From positions 1 to 64,000 of the forward strand of contig CACZVN010000003.1 of assembly GCA_902784615.1 (NCBI GenBank): 64,000 nt of DNA. The letters are read 5' to 3'. This stretch comes from an uncultured Prevotellaceae bacterium. Lineage in GTDB: Bacteria; Bacteroidota; Bacteroidia; Bacteroidales; Bacteroidaceae. Shown piece by piece: positions 63,738-64,000 of the stretch. The translations under genes and the position numbers were made by a program. How positions within the stretch are numbered: position 1 is the first letter of the stretch; the number at the start of each line of letters is the position of its first letter. The notes below the pieces were generated by a model. The model searched no databases. It was not told the origin of the DNA and saw only the letters and a program-made list of their open reading frames with translations.

Positions 63738-64000
63738 CTACTCACTATAGGCCTTTTCGCCGATGGACTCCTGGGAGCCAATGGTCATCTGACGAAGGTC
63801 GTAGTATGAGCCGTTGTAGATATTGAAATCGACGTTACCCTTGATGCCTGGCAGACGGCCTACATCCGTATGCTGCCAGAACTTCCACGGTCCTTTGTAC
63901 TCGAGAGTATCCACATAATAGTGGGCAATCCAATAAGGATACTGGTCGAAGATGGAATCGTTGAGGTAACGCGTTTTAAATTTAAAATAGGTGTAGATAA
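63738..64000 (-). CDS. GH25-family lysozyme, C-terminal part (runs off window)
   Basis: The last 87 codons of a gene entering from the right edge. The product reads YPYWIAHYYVDTLEYKGPWK, FWQHTDVGRLPGIKGNVDFN, which fits the final strand-helix units of the GH25 muramidase barrel (typical FWQ and G..VD.N motifs). Such enzymes cut peptidoglycan. Stop TAG at 63738-63740. The start and catalytic residues lie outside the window. Confidence 0.8.
   Translation of the reverse strand, partial: IYTYFKFKTRYLNDSIFDQYPYWIAHYYVDTLEYKGPWKFWQHTDVGRLPGIKGNVDFNIYNGSYYDLRQMTIGSQESIGEKAYSE

Overview
The window is 64 kb of chromosomal DNA from a member of the Bacteroidota, most probably a Prevotella-like member of the Bacteroidales. 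The evidence is internal: Bacteroidota-type promoter boxes (TTTG, about 19-20 bases, then TAnnTTTG) precede many genes; Shine-Dalgarno sequences are largely absent; and lineage-typical families are present (Nudix-type AraR regulator, LolA-like carrier, lipoprotein TamA homologue, STN-domain TonB receptor with an ECF sigma/anti-sigma pair, a MetH that stops after its B12 domain, a DUF4923 remnant). No rRNA, CRISPR array, transposase or phage gene is seen.

Layout. 1-300: two tandem tRNA-Lys(CTT) genes. 0.3-4.9 kb (minus): DUF5687-like membrane protein, lolA-like gene and ftsK. 4.9-8.7 kb (plus): a 3'-5' exonuclease, an RlmI-like rRNA methyltransferase and tilS in overlapping order, then a lipoprotein. 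8.7-11.2 kb (minus): rpiB and tkt of the pentose phosphate pathway. 11.3-16.4 kb (minus): an ECF sigma factor, a short anti-sigma factor, a TonB-dependent receptor-like protein and a decayed glycosyltransferase pseudogene, bounded by inverted and tandem repeats. 16.4-26.8 kb (minus): an L-arabinose operon transcribed as exported aldose epimerase, Na+/sugar symporter, Nudix regulator AraR, AraD, AraA, FGGY kinase AraB, a cation-efflux protein and a GH51 arabinofuranosidase. 26.9-30.6 kb (minus): galactose operon galM, sugar MFS transporter, galK. 30.7-37.0 kb (minus): grpE-dnaJ-folC, an ABC-F ATPase, and trmN6 with an omega-amidase. 37.1-44.0 kb (plus): lon-tgt-lptF/G-DEAD helicase-ispE in a tightly coupled operon. 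44.1-45.2 kb: galE. 45.2-46.8 kb: an accessory, nearly gene-free stretch with a candidate small RNA, gene remnants, a multi-hairpin element and a large inverted-repeat element. 46.8-52.6 kb (minus): rseC-rnfBCDGEA. 52.6-64 kb: small conserved proteins, a GHL10-type glycoside hydrolase, metH, smpB, DMP19, YycJ-like hydrolase, TamA-like lipoprotein, TrmH-family methyltransferase, a lipoprotein and the 3' end of a GH25 lysozyme gene running off the window.

How the genes fit together. GH51 arabinofuranosidase releases arabinose from plant polysaccharide, AraP imports it, AraA/AraB/AraD convert it to xylulose-5-phosphate, and transketolase with RpiB take it into central metabolism; the galactose operon plus galE supply the parallel Leloir route. 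AraR in the operon probably controls it through inverted repeats around the operon promoter.

The least ordinary part is 45.3-46.8 kb. It holds (i) an about 65-nt plus-strand transcript unit defined by its own promoter and a textbook terminator, (ii) a composite of DUF4923 and NYN-domain gene pieces, (iii) a promoter followed by five consecutive hairpins, with a diverged copy of part of that sequence behind rpiB, and (iv) a 337-bp element with five GGGTG(T/A)CA boxes in one direction and five in the other around two 16-bp palindromic boxes. Other points of interest are an ABC-F protein with one intact and one fully degenerate ATP site, a probable CTG start codon, several candidate leaderless genes, and short periodic repeats at gene junctions, one of which is translated as part of a signal peptide. 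All family names come from reading the translations; no database search was run.
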